From NCBI GenBank assembly GCA_045642225.1, contig JAZUIN010000065.1, forward strand, positions 1 to 64,000: 64,000 nt of DNA, given 5' to 3'. Shown one piece after another: positions 49,806 through 58,097 of the stretch. The stretch comes from RUG191 sp045642225. GTDB lineage: Bacteria; Bacillota; Clostridia; Lachnospirales; Lachnospiraceae. The notes under the pieces were generated by a model. The model made no database searches. It had not been told where the DNA came from and worked only from the letters and a program-made list of their open reading frames with translations. The first letter of the stretch is position 1, and every line of letters starts with the position of its first letter. A program made the position numbers and the translations under genes.

Positions 49806-51692
49806 ATGAATATTGTTTTTGATAAAGCAAAGTATTTTGCTAAGAAGTATGTTAGTGATCAAAAAGAATTTCATAAGAGACGTAAGGAAGTGGCAGTTTT
49901 GTTTAAACAAACAGGAGTGCCGCTTGTACTTTTTGTGCTAGGAATTTTCATAGTTAAAAATGTCGTAGTTAATCCGTTAATAAGTAAAATATGGAATCTT
50001 GCGCTTAGCGTTTCTCCGCAAAAATATATTACAACAGAGAATTTGTGGGATGTGTTAGAATCACCGCTTGTTGTTGTTTGTGCTGTGTTTGTTTTTTTAT
50101 TTATGTCAATTTTTTCAGTGTGGCAAACTGCAGTGATTTTGACTTGCGGAGAATATGTGTATCAACGAAAGCGCTTAACCTTTGTTGGAATGCTAGTCGA
50201 ACCCTTCAAAAATGTGATGCATATTTTTCATCCTAAGAACTGGCTTATATTAGTGTTTTCATCAATTCTGTTGCCATGGCTAGATGTCTATAATTCGTCA
50301 TCTACTGCATTTAAGGTTCCGCTCATAGAATATTTTGTAGAGTTTTGTTTGTCTAATAAGTGGATGACAGCTCTGCTTGTTGTTGCTTTTATATCTTTAT
50401 ACATTTTACTTATTTTGAGTTTCTTTGTATTTTGTAGGTTTATACTTTTTAGAGAGGACTTTTTTACGGCGATTAAGAATAGCTACCATATGGTGAAGAG
50501 TGAAAGGCGTAGAAATGTTGTTCAGGTTTCGGCATATAAGCTTATTTCGCGTATTCAATACACAATTATACCACTTGTTATAATTTATCTAGTTGTTATT
50601 ATTGGAAGGAGCTTGTTGCCTAACCATTTTCTGGTTGAAACTTTTCTAGGTGTTACAGATGCGTATATTTTTACACCGCTTTTAAATATTTTATCAACTA
50701 CATTTATTTGTATAACTACATTACATCTGTTTTTGATTTTGTTTCATGATCATTTGCGACAGACAGATGGTGAAATGCCACTTGTTAATAGTACTCATAT
50801 AAGTGAAAGGGATACGCATTTTAAACCAAGACCTATTATTGTTGCTTCATATGCAATTCTTTATGTGTTAGTTGCTCTCTATATGTTGCTTATTAACGTT
50901 ATTCTGCCGAAAAAACTTGACATTTTTCAAGAAGATTTGAAACAGGTAGGTGTTGTTGCTCATAAAGGGCTGCACGATAAAAGAACTGTAGAAAATTCGA
51001 AATATTCTATCCAAAAGGCGTTAGACTTAGGAGAATGCGATTACATAGAGGTAGATGTTAGAACGACTAAGGACGGCGTTGTGGTTTTGAGTCATAACGA
51101 TACTACAGACAAATATACGAGAAATGATAAACCTATAAGAGAAATGACCTTTGAAGAATTTAAAAATATGAAGCTTACTCCAGTCGATGAATTGATATAT
51201 TCAGATACTGGCTTTATATCTCTAGATGAAGCGTTGACAATGACTGATGGAAAAGTTCCGCTTCTTATAGAAATTAAGGAAAGTGGTAATAATATAGAAC
51301 AATCTGTCGTAGATCTTATTAAAGCTCATAATGCTACGTCTTGCTTGGTTCAATCTACAGACGTGGAGATTTTAGAAAAGGTTAAAGAAATAAGTCCGAC
51401 TACTCCTTGCGGGATAGTTATGGTATTTTCAACAGGAGAGAATTTCGATAGGAGTTATATTGATTTTTATTCTGTTGAACATAGTTTTGTCGATAATGAT
51501 GAGGTTGAGAAGATTCATGGATGGGGAAAGAAAGTCTTTGCCTGGACAATAAATGATTCGGATGAAATGATGAGATATGCAGCTATGGGAGTAGACTATA
51601 TCATAACTGATAAGCCAAGTAGTGCTGGAGATGTTGCTATAGAAATAAAGAAAACAATTGAAAATGGTGCACAACAAATAAATAATCTATAA
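49806..51692 (+). CDS. Glycerophosphodiester phosphodiesterase with N-terminal membrane domain
   Basis: Residues 1-~365 carry about seven hydrophobic segments and match the membrane domain (GPDPase_memb) often fused to GDPD. Residues ~380-620 are the GDPD barrel: VVAHKGLHDKRTVENSKYS, CDYIEVDVRTTKDGVVVLSHNDTTDKYT and a late YIITDKPS. The normally invariant His-Arg pair reads His-Lys here (AHKG), while the Glu-Asp pair and second His are present. It would hydrolyse glycerophosphodiesters or polyglycerol-phosphate at the membrane. A bidirectional terminator follows. Confidence 0.88.
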   Translation: MNIVFDKAKYFAKKYVSDQKEFHKRRKEVAVLFKQTGVPLVLFVLGIFIVKNVVVNPLISKIWNLALSVSPQKYITTENLWDVLESPLVVVCAVFVFLFMSIFSVWQTAVILTCGEYVYQRKRLTFVGMLVEPFKNVMHIFHPKNWLILVFSSILLPWLDVYNSSSTAFKVPLIEYFVEFCLSNKWMTALLVVAFISLYILLILSFFVFCRFILFREDFFTAIKNSYHMVKSERRRNVVQVSAYKLISRIQYTIIPLVIIYLVVIIGRSLLPNHFLVETFLGVTDAYIFTPLLNILSTTFICITTLHLFLILFHDHLRQTDGEMPLVNSTHISERDTHFKPRPIIVASYAILYVLVALYMLLINVILPKKLDIFQEDLKQVGVVAHKGLHDKRTVENSKYSIQKALDLGECDYIEVDVRTTKDGVVVLSHNDTTDKYTRNDKPIREMTFEEFKNMKLTPVDELIYSDTGFISLDEALTMTDGKVPLLIEIKESGNNIEQSVVDLIKAHNATSCLVQSTDVEILEKVKEISPTTPCGIVMVFSTGENFDRSYIDFYSVEHSFVDNDEVEKIHGWGKKVFAWTINDSDEMMRYAAMGVDYIITDKPSSAGDVAIEIKKTIENGAQQINNL

Positions 51693-51693
51693 T

Positions 51694-51736
51694 AAAAATA
51701 TCACTTTAACATTTTATGCTAAAGTGATATTTTTTT
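51694..51736. terminator. Bidirectional intrinsic terminator
   Basis: A 15-position stem (AAAAATATCACTTTA against TAAAGTGATATTTTT) with an eleven-base loop is flanked by A and T runs on both sides. It therefore can end the GDPD gene transcript on the plus strand and the SDR gene on the minus strand. Confidence 0.85.
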
Positions 51737-52460
51737 AGAATCCGCCATCACAACCTATGATTTGACCAGTCATATATGTTGGAGAATTTATTATAGATAA
51801 TGCTAATTGTCCTACATCTGTAGGAGTACCCAAACGACCAATGGGGATTTCGTCTTTTAGATTAGATATTTCTTCATCTGAGAAGCATTTATTCATATCA
51901 GTATCAATAACGCCACAGCTTATAGCATTTACACTGATATTGCTAGGCGCAACTTCTTTTGCTAATGCTTTAGTGTATGAATTAACAGCGCCCTTTGAAG
52001 CAGAATAAGCAACTTCGCAGGATGCACCGTTTTCACCCCATATTGAAGAAATATTGATGATTTTACCAGATTTCTTGCGAATCATATCAGGTAAAAATGC
52101 TTTTGTACTATAGAATAATGACGATACATTAACATCAATAATTCGTTGCCATTCGTCAGGAGTCATATCTGTTATCAATCCCACATAAGAAATGCCAGCA
52201 TTATTTATAACAATATCAATGGAATCGAAATTGTTTTTTATGTCACTTAATACATTAGACCAATCATTTACATTTCCAACATCCAATTGATAAGCCTTAG
52301 CAGTTATATGGTATTCGTCTGACAATTTAGAAGCGAAGTCTCGTAAATCTAATATGCTCTTTTCGCAGGCTAAAGCTAGGTTATAGCCATTTTTGGCAAG
52401 TTCTATTGCAACGCCTTTTCCAATTCCACGAGATGCCCCTGATATAAAAACATTTTTCAT
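51735..52460 (-). CDS. Short-chain dehydrogenase/reductase (FabG-like)
   Basis: A classical SDR of 241 residues: dinucleotide motif SGASRGIGKG, NNAGIS, the catalytic Ser strand (INISSIWGENG) and YxxxK in YSASKGAVN, with a C-terminal GQIIGCDGGF. It resembles 3-oxoacyl-ACP reductases, but no acyl carrier or fab genes are near, so the natural substrate is uncertain. It lies alone on the minus strand with its own start, and ends at the shared terminator. Confidence 0.87.
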   Translation of the reverse strand: MKNVFISGASRGIGKGVAIELAKNGYNLALACEKSILDLRDFASKLSDEYHITAKAYQLDVGNVNDWSNVLSDIKNNFDSIDIVINNAGISYVGLITDMTPDEWQRIIDVNVSSLFYSTKAFLPDMIRKKSGKIINISSIWGENGASCEVAYSASKGAVNSYTKALAKEVAPSNISVNAISCGVIDTDMNKCFSDEEISNLKDEIPIGRLGTPTDVGQLALSIINSPTYMTGQIIGCDGGF

Positions 52461-52508
52461 GATTAAATCTATCCTTTCTAAATATATATTATCATAAATT
52501 AAAAATAG

Positions 52509-52538
52509 TTGTTACTTTTTTTTTAAGTGTGTTACAAT
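52509..52538 (+). promoter_or_regulatory. Promoter of the ribosome-hibernation factor gene
   Basis: TTGTTA (52509-52514) and TACAAT (52533-52538) with an 18-base spacer lie about 50 bases before the chosen start codon of hpf. This is the expected housekeeping-type promoter for a stand-alone gene. Confidence 0.5.
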
Positions 52539-52587
52539 ATATATGTATCATCGATACGGAAACTTATGTGAAATGGGGGACAAAAGT

Positions 52588-53115
52588 ATGAAGGTTATAA
52601 TCACGGGAAGAAACATTGAGTTAACAGATGGTATCAAGGGTGCTGTAGAGGAGAAGCTAGAGAAACTTGATAAATATTTCAACAAAGAGACTGAAGCACA
52701 CGTTACTTTGTCGGTTGAGAAGGAACGTCAAAAGGCTGAGGTTACTATTCCTATGAAGGGACATGTAGTTAGAGCTGAGCAGGTTAGTAATGATATGTAT
52801 GTTTCAATTGATCTTGTTGAAGAAGTTATCGAGAGACAGCTTAAGAAATATAGAAACAAGCTTGTTACTAAGCAGCAAACAGCAGCATATCTTAACGATG
52901 ATTTTGTAAATGCTGATGATGCTGATGAAGATGATGTTAAAATTATCAAGACAAAGAGATTTGGCATTAAGCCAATGTATCCAGAGGATGCTTGTATTCA
53001 GATGGAATTATTAGGACACGATTTCTTTGTTTTCATGAATGCAGAGACTGATGAAGTTAATGTTGTTTACAAGAGAAAAGGCAATACATATGGTTTGATT
53101 GAGCCAGAATTCTAA
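52588..53115 (+). CDS. hpf: Ribosome hibernation promoting factor, long form
   Basis: The start is the ATG at 52588 (MKVIITGRNIELTDG), which fits the family and has GGGGGA upstream; the in-frame ATG at 52543 would add 15 unrelated residues. The N-terminal ~100 residues are the S30AE/RaiA fold (KLEKLDKYF, VTLSVEKERQKAEVTIPM). An acidic linker (NADDADEDD) leads to the C-terminal dimerisation domain (KRFGIKPMYPEDACIQMELLGHDFFVFMNAETDEVNVVYKR). Long HPF dimerises 70S ribosomes to 100S particles in stationary phase. A strong terminator follows, so it is monocistronic. Confidence 0.95.
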   Translation: MKVIITGRNIELTDGIKGAVEEKLEKLDKYFNKETEAHVTLSVEKERQKAEVTIPMKGHVVRAEQVSNDMYVSIDLVEEVIERQLKKYRNKLVTKQQTAAYLNDDFVNADDADEDDVKIIKTKRFGIKPMYPEDACIQMELLGHDFFVFMNAETDEVNVVYKRKGNTYGLIEPEF

Positions 53116-53147
53116 AAATAGCTTAAATTTTATATAACAAGAATGCT

Positions 53148-53190
53148 AATCGCAAAATGCTACGTAATGTAGTGTTTTGCGATTTTTTAG
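53148..53190 (+). terminator. Strong intrinsic terminator after hpf
   Basis: A 16-position stem (AATCGCAAAATGCTAC with GTAGTGTTTTGCGATT), loop GTAAT, followed by TTTT. It ends hpf transcription before the XRE regulator. Confidence 0.88.
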
Positions 53191-53249
53191 TTGGATTTTT
53201 TTATATTATAGTTTCGTTTGATGATTTTATAAATGTGAAGGAGGAAACT

Positions 53250-54182
53250 ATGACAGAAAAAACTAATGGAAATGTAATTAAGAAAATTAGAGAGGAAAGA
53301 GGTTATACGCAGTCGCAAGTGTCAGATGGGATATGTTCTATTAGCACATTGTCTCGAATTGAGAATGATAATCATAAGCCGGGCCGAGCAATGTGTGGTT
53401 TTATATTGGAGCGATTGGGAGAATCAGAGGATTTATTCGATGAATATTTTGGAGATTATGATTATGAAATATATTATTATTTTAACAAAATAAATGCTTG
53501 CATGGAGAGGTCAGATTTTGACGAGGGCGAGAAGCTTTTGAATGAGCTTAGACATTTTGTTGAAAAAAGAGGAAACCTGAATGAGAAAAGTAAAGAGATA
53601 TATACGTTTATAGAAATACTTTTTGCAAGTCTATATTTTGTAAGAGAAAATTCTGGTAAACGCATAGAATTGCAGCAATTTGGAGTGTATATACATAGAG
53701 AGTTAGAAGGGAAGTATAAGCGATTATTTGAAGAAAATGATGAGATTTTGTTAGATAAGGTTGAGCTTAGAATAGTCAACGCTTTTGGTATAGGCTGTTT
53801 TCTAGAAAGAAATTATCAGTTGGCAATTGATACGTGGATGAAGTTAATTAACATTTTATATGAGAAGGGAGATCATCCTAAAGAAATGGCTGTGCTGTAT
53901 AATAATTTGACGATAGGTCTAATTGGAATGGAAATGTTAGAAGAGGCGGAAATATTTATGAGAAAAGCAATTAGCTTTGCAATGGATGGCGCTAATATTA
54001 GAATATATGTCAAGATTTTATATAATAGATGTGTTTTGCTCGCGAAAAAAGGTGATGAAACAAATGCATATAGGGATTTGGCATTATTACAAAATATTAT
54101 AAGGACTAGTAAGCACAGCTTTTCGGATTATAAAATGACGAAAAAACTTCCAAGTGAGCCTTACTTGATACAATTTTTCTAG
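53250..54182 (+). CDS. XRE-type transcriptional regulator with TPR-like C-terminal domain
   Basis: The start is ATG 53250 behind AAGGAGG; an upstream in-frame ORF from 53157 would run through the terminator hairpin and is rejected. The N-terminal ~65 residues are an XRE HTH (IKKIREERGYTQSQVSDGICSISTLSRIENDN). The rest is helical with tetratricopeptide-like pairs (CMERSDFDEGEKLLNELR, AIDTWMKLINILYEKG, EEAEIFMRKAISFAM). This is the plan of Rgg/PlcR-type peptide-sensing regulators, but no signal-peptide gene was found beside it. No obvious target is adjacent except ddl-murF. Confidence 0.8.
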   Translation: MTEKTNGNVIKKIREERGYTQSQVSDGICSISTLSRIENDNHKPGRAMCGFILERLGESEDLFDEYFGDYDYEIYYYFNKINACMERSDFDEGEKLLNELRHFVEKRGNLNEKSKEIYTFIEILFASLYFVRENSGKRIELQQFGVYIHRELEGKYKRLFEENDEILLDKVELRIVNAFGIGCFLERNYQLAIDTWMKLINILYEKGDHPKEMAVLYNNLTIGLIGMEMLEEAEIFMRKAISFAMDGANIRIYVKILYNRCVLLAKKGDETNAYRDLALLQNIIRTSKHSFSDYKMTKKLPSEPYLIQFF

Positions 54183-54246
54183 ACACTTTCATAGAAATGT
54201 TATAAACTTATTTTTGAAGTTAGGCTTTAGAAAAGAGGGTTTGTAA

Positions 54247-55302
54247 ATGAACATAGTAGTTTTGGCTGGTGGACTTAGCACTGAGAGAGACGTATCTTTT
54301 AAATCAGGGGAAAAAATCACAAAAGCGTTGAGAGAAAATGGTCACAAAGCGATTTTACTTGATGTGTTTATGGGATATTTAGAGGAAGAAGTTGATTTAG
54401 AAGGAATCTTTGATAGAAGCAAGGAAATAAGCGTTAAGGTTGGAGAAATTCCTAACGTAGCGCCAGATTTGGATAAGATTAAAAAGAGTCGTAAGGATCA
54501 GTCTAATAATTTCTTTGGCCCTAATGTAATTGGAATGTGCCAGATGGCAGATATTGTATTTATAGCCCTTCATGGTGAAAATGGTGAAAATGGTAAGGTG
54601 CAGGCAGCGTTTGATTTGTTAGGCATTAAATATACTGGTAATGATTATTTGAGCTGTGCAATTGCAATGGATAAAGGGATTACCAAAGAATATTTGAGAG
54701 GATATGATATTCCTTTCCCAGGAGGCTTCTCACTTAAGAAGCATGAGCGCTCTAGTGAGACAAAGCGTGCAGGGCTATCATTCCCATGTGTTGTTAAACC
54801 TGCTTGTGGTGGATCTTCAATAGGTGTTTCTATTGTGAACGACCAAGATGAGTATGAGAAAGCTTTAGATGAAGCTTTTAGATGGGAAGAGGAAGTTGTT
54901 GTTGAAGATTACATCAAAGGAAGAGAATTTTCAGTTGGTGTTTTAGAAGGCGTGGCACTGCCTGTAATTGAAATTGCACCGAAGGTAGGATTTTATAATT
55001 ATGAAAATAAATATTCTGCGGGCGCAGCAGAAGAAATTTGTCCAGCAGAATTGTCAGATGAGTTAACATCTAAGATGCAGCTTTACGCAGAAAGAGTCGC
55101 GACTGGATTAGGCCTTGAGACATATTCGCGAATGGATTTTATACTAGATGAGAATGATAATATGTATTGCTTAGAGGCAAATACTTTGCCTGGAATGACA
55201 CCAACTAGCTTGCTTCCACAAGAAGCTGCTTGCATTGGTTTAGATTACAATAGCTTGTGCGAAGAGATAATCGAGGTTTCGCTTAAGAGATTTCATAAAT
55301 AA
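54247..55302 (+). CDS. ddl: D-alanine--D-alanine ligase
   Basis: An ATP-grasp ligase of 351 residues: VVLAGGLSTERDVSFKSG at the N terminus, HGENGENGKVQAAFDLLGIKYTG, FPCVVKPACGGSSIGVSIV, and the C-terminal ARMDF-like YSRMDFILDENDNMYCLEANTLPGMT with the metal-binding Glu and Asn. It makes the D-Ala-D-Ala dipeptide for peptidoglycan. An insertion around residues 60-90 (EVDLEGIFDRSKEI...KSRKDQSN) lengthens it slightly relative to E. coli DdlB. murF follows after 56 bases, consistent with a small cell-wall operon. The residues do not indicate D-lactate specificity by eye. Confidence 0.93.
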   Translation: MNIVVLAGGLSTERDVSFKSGEKITKALRENGHKAILLDVFMGYLEEEVDLEGIFDRSKEISVKVGEIPNVAPDLDKIKKSRKDQSNNFFGPNVIGMCQMADIVFIALHGENGENGKVQAAFDLLGIKYTGNDYLSCAIAMDKGITKEYLRGYDIPFPGGFSLKKHERSSETKRAGLSFPCVVKPACGGSSIGVSIVNDQDEYEKALDEAFRWEEEVVVEDYIKGREFSVGVLEGVALPVIEIAPKVGFYNYENKYSAGAAEEICPAELSDELTSKMQLYAERVATGLGLETYSRMDFILDENDNMYCLEANTLPGMTPTSLLPQEAACIGLDYNSLCEEIIEVSLKRFHK

Positions 55303-55358
55303 CGATAATGTTACTTGATGTGTTGTAAATGATTATGTATAAAGGTTAAAGGACATTT

Positions 55359-56744
55359 ATGAAAAATATGACTATAAAGAACATTGCCCATGCTACAGAT
55401 GGGCAATTGTTTTGTTCAAATGAAAATATTGAAGAATTAGAAGTGAAAGGCGTTGTATTAGATAATCGCCTTGTTGAAAAAGGATTTGTGTTTGTCGCTA
55501 CTGTTGGTGAAAGAGTAGATGGACATAGCTTTGTTAATGATGCTTTTCAAAAGGGTGCGATTGCTGCTATTGTTGAGAAAGAGGATGATTATGATGGCCC
55601 ATATATCAAGGTAAACTCTTCCTTTGATGCTTTAAGACAATTGGCGACATTTTATAGACAACAGCTTTCTATTCCGATTGTAGGAATAATAGGATCAGTA
55701 GGGAAAACAAGCACTAAAGAAATGGTAGCGTCTGTTCTTTCTCAAAAGTATAATGTTCTTAAGACAAAAGGAAACTTGAATAATGACATTGGATTGCCAT
55801 TGACTTTACTATCAATAAAAGAAGAACATACAGCTGCGGTTGTTGAAATGGGTATTTCGGATTTTGGCGAAATGGACGTCTTAGCACAAATTGCTATGCC
55901 AGATATTGTTGCATTTACTAATATTGGACAGTGTCATCTTGAGAATTTGAAGACTAGAGATGGAATCCTTAAAGCAAAAACGGAAGTATTAAAATATTTG
56001 AAGGCTGGCGCAAAAGTAGTTGTAAATCTAGACGATGATAAGCTTTCGACTATTTCTAGAAAAGATGTAGTAGATGGTGTAGATATTGTTTCTTACGGCT
56101 GCAACGAGGAGGCTGATTACAAAGTGGTCGATGTTGACAACTTGGGACTTGAGGGCATGAGCGCTAAGATTAAAGGCGCTGTAAATGTTGATATTAGAAC
56201 TTCTTTGCCAGGAGAGCATAATATTGCAAACGCTGCATGTGCAGTTGCTGTTGGTCATTTATTAGGCGAAAATGAGAATGAATTGGCCCAAGGTGTGTCA
56301 CTAGCTTCAACTATAGACGGTAGAAGTAATTTTATTAAGAAAAAAGGTGTCACGATTATTGACGATTGCTATAATGCTAATCCTGTATCCATGAAGGCAA
56401 GCTTAAATGTTCTTGGACTTTCAGAAGGAAATAAAATAGCAATTCTTGGTGATATGGGAGAACTTGGAGTAGATGAAGTTGCATTGCATGAATCTGTTGC
56501 AGAGGTTGTAAACAAGAATGGAATTGATACATTGATAACAATAGGACCTTTAGCTGAAAATATAGGTAAAGCATTAGGTGAAAGTGATACATCGGTGCAT
56601 TCGTATGTGGGAGAGACTGCAATTTCTGATATGCTTTCAGAGTTTCTTCCTACAATAAAAAAAGGAGACACCATATTGATAAAGGCGTCTCACTTTATGA
56701 ATTTTCCTAAAATTGTTAAAGCAATTTCGGAATATTTAGATTAA
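55359..56744 (+). CDS. murF: UDP-N-acetylmuramoyl-tripeptide--D-alanyl-D-alanine ligase MurF
   Basis: A Mur ligase of 461 residues. The N-terminal UDP-binding domain shows VLDNRLVEKGFVFVA. The ATP-binding P-loop is GSVGKTSTKEMV, followed by TKGNLNNDIGLPLTLL, EMGISDFGEMD and NIGQCHLENL. A C-terminal domain has DDCYNANPVSMKASL. It adds the D-Ala-D-Ala made by the upstream gene product to the muropeptide. The transcript ends at a hairpin that lies within the convergent plsC coding region. Confidence 0.94.
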   Translation: MKNMTIKNIAHATDGQLFCSNENIEELEVKGVVLDNRLVEKGFVFVATVGERVDGHSFVNDAFQKGAIAAIVEKEDDYDGPYIKVNSSFDALRQLATFYRQQLSIPIVGIIGSVGKTSTKEMVASVLSQKYNVLKTKGNLNNDIGLPLTLLSIKEEHTAAVVEMGISDFGEMDVLAQIAMPDIVAFTNIGQCHLENLKTRDGILKAKTEVLKYLKAGAKVVVNLDDDKLSTISRKDVVDGVDIVSYGCNEEADYKVVDVDNLGLEGMSAKIKGAVNVDIRTSLPGEHNIANAACAVAVGHLLGENENELAQGVSLASTIDGRSNFIKKKGVTIIDDCYNANPVSMKASLNVLGLSEGNKIAILGDMGELGVDEVALHESVAEVVNKNGIDTLITIGPLAENIGKALGESDTSVHSYVGETAISDMLSEFLPTIKKGDTILIKASHFMNFPKIVKAISEYLD

Positions 56745-56747
56745 TAT

Positions 56748-57515
56748 CTATTTTGATTCAAGAGCTTCTTGCTTAGCGGCAAGGAGCTTTTTATTATCTT
56801 CTAGCATATTTTCTACTATGCCTTGGAAATGATCTCCGATATGCTTTTTCTCTTCTGCAGAGAGATCTGCAACTTCAACAGGCTCACCAATTGTGATAAC
56901 GACGTCTGCTGCTTTTACGAAAGGCATGTGGTTTTCCATTATGTCGTCAGTACCAGTGATTGCAATTGGGACTATAGGACAATTAGTTTTTGTTGCAATT
57001 TTGAAAGGTCCTGCCTTGAATGGTAGTAACTCGCCTGTCTTTGTTCGTGTTCCTTCGGGGAATACTACAATGGATATACCCTCTTTTACTTTGTCGATAG
57101 CAGTTAAGATAATCTTGAGTCCTTGCTTCATATCGCTTCTATCAAGGAATAAACAGTGTAATTTTCTCATCCACATACGTAGACTAGGAACTTTTTCGAT
57201 AGATTTTTTTGCAATAAAGCCTGTGCGTTCGTAAAAGAGTGTGTAGAGAATGATTACATCAAATATACTTCTGTGATTTGCGATGTAAAGCATTGGCTTA
57301 TCCTTGTCTTTTGTTAAATTCTCGCGCCCATAAACTTGAACCTTTGCACCAGATAGCTTTGTTATACAACGAAAGCCCCATTGAACAGTGCGAAGCGCTG
57401 CAATATCACCAGCATGGTTGTTTATTTTTTTGATGATCCATTCTATGCCTGCAACAGGTAATAGCAGAATGAGATATAATATCAAATATGTTGCACATAA
57501 TATAAGTCTTATCAT
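56748..57515 (-). CDS. plsC: 1-acyl-sn-glycerol-3-phosphate acyltransferase PlsC
   Basis: An N-terminal membrane helix (residues ~3-22) is followed by the acyltransferase block: IANHRSIFDVIILY (NHx4D catalytic motif), a KKSIEKVPSLRMWMRKL segment, FLDRSD, and VVFPEGTRTKTGELLPFKAG. These are the four standard blocks of LPA acyltransferases. Length 255. It synthesises phosphatidic acid in the membrane. Its 3' end is only three bases from murF's stop and contains murF's terminator hairpin. Confidence 0.9.
   Translation of the reverse strand: MIRLILCATYLILYLILLLPVAGIEWIIKKINNHAGDIAALRTVQWGFRCITKLSGAKVQVYGRENLTKDKDKPMLYIANHRSIFDVIILYTLFYERTGFIAKKSIEKVPSLRMWMRKLHCLFLDRSDMKQGLKIILTAIDKVKEGISIVVFPEGTRTKTGELLPFKAGPFKIATKTNCPIVPIAITGTDDIMENHMPFVKAADVVITIGEPVEVADLSAEEKKHIGDHFQGIVENMLEDNKKLLAAKQEALESK
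56763..56793 (+). terminator. Terminator for murF, embedded in the plsC 3' coding sequence
   Basis: AGCTTCTTGC (56763-56772) pairs with GCAAGGAGCT (56779-56788), ten pairs including one G-U, followed by TTTTATTA. It lies downstream of murF on the plus strand and inside the last 15 codons of the convergent plsC gene. Confidence 0.65.
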
Positions 57516-57617
57516 TTTTTCAATCTCCTTATTTATAGATTGTGTTTACTTCTGAAATATCATTGTGAAATTATAGCATAAATATAGAAAAAATCAATAT
57601 TTGCACCGGCTAATCTC

Positions 57618-57647
57618 TTGAGAATAGATATTACTTTATGATATAAT
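57618..57647 (+). promoter_or_regulatory. Promoter of the cdaA operon region
   Basis: TTGAGA (57618-57623), an 18-base spacer, and TATAAT (57642-57647) with an extended TG two bases before it. It directs transcription into the membrane genes that precede cdaA. No promoter of similar quality was seen between here and cdaA. Confidence 0.6.
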
Positions 57648-57679
57648 ACACTAGTTATATTGTGAATGTGGGGTACTAT

Positions 57680-58096
57680 ATGCTTAACACGAAGAGAGTT
57701 CGTCAAATGTCTAAGATAGCTTTGTTTGAAAAGAGCGAAGTTGACAATTATTCATTTGTGGAAAAATATAACGAAAAAGATTATGTGACATTTTGGACAA
57801 TGGCATATGTTTTAGGTGGCACGTTGTTATATTTTGGTATAGCAGGCATTGTTTTCTTATGTTGTTTGTCTCTTATAAATGTCAACATTTCCTTGCTTGC
57901 GGCAATAATTTTTATGATTTTATTGTTGTTGGGATATGTATTTCATATGTATTTTTATTTGATTAAAGCAAGAAGTAGATGTCGTCAGAGATATAGAGAA
58001 GGACAGGAGAAATTGAAATTCCTTAAACGGGAATATCAAGTTTTGGACAAGCTATATCAAGAAGAAGAGGACAATAATAGTCCTGATTGGAAGTAG
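57680..58096 (+). CDS. Uncharacterised two-helix membrane protein
   Basis: Two hydrophobic helices (FWTMAYVLGGTLLYFGIAGI and NISLLAAIIFMILLLLGYVF regions) flank a short turn, followed by a basic, coiled C-terminal segment (CRQRYREGQEKLKFLKREYQVLDKLYQEEE). I do not recognise a family. I prefer the ATG at 57680 with GTGGGG seven bases upstream; a GTG at 57662 is an alternative. It starts the operon with the large membrane protein and cdaA, so a link to cyclic-di-AMP or envelope homeostasis is possible but unproven. Confidence 0.55.
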   Translation: MLNTKRVRQMSKIALFEKSEVDNYSFVEKYNEKDYVTFWTMAYVLGGTLLYFGIAGIVFLCCLSLINVNISLLAAIIFMILLLLGYVFHMYFYLIKARSRCRQRYREGQEKLKFLKREYQVLDKLYQEEEDNNSPDWK

Positions 58097-58097
58097 T

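Noticed and set aside
53157..53249. Longer N terminus for the XRE-TPR regulator
   Set aside because: It would translate the hpf terminator hairpin and lacks an RBS; the ATG at 53250 has AAGGAGG.
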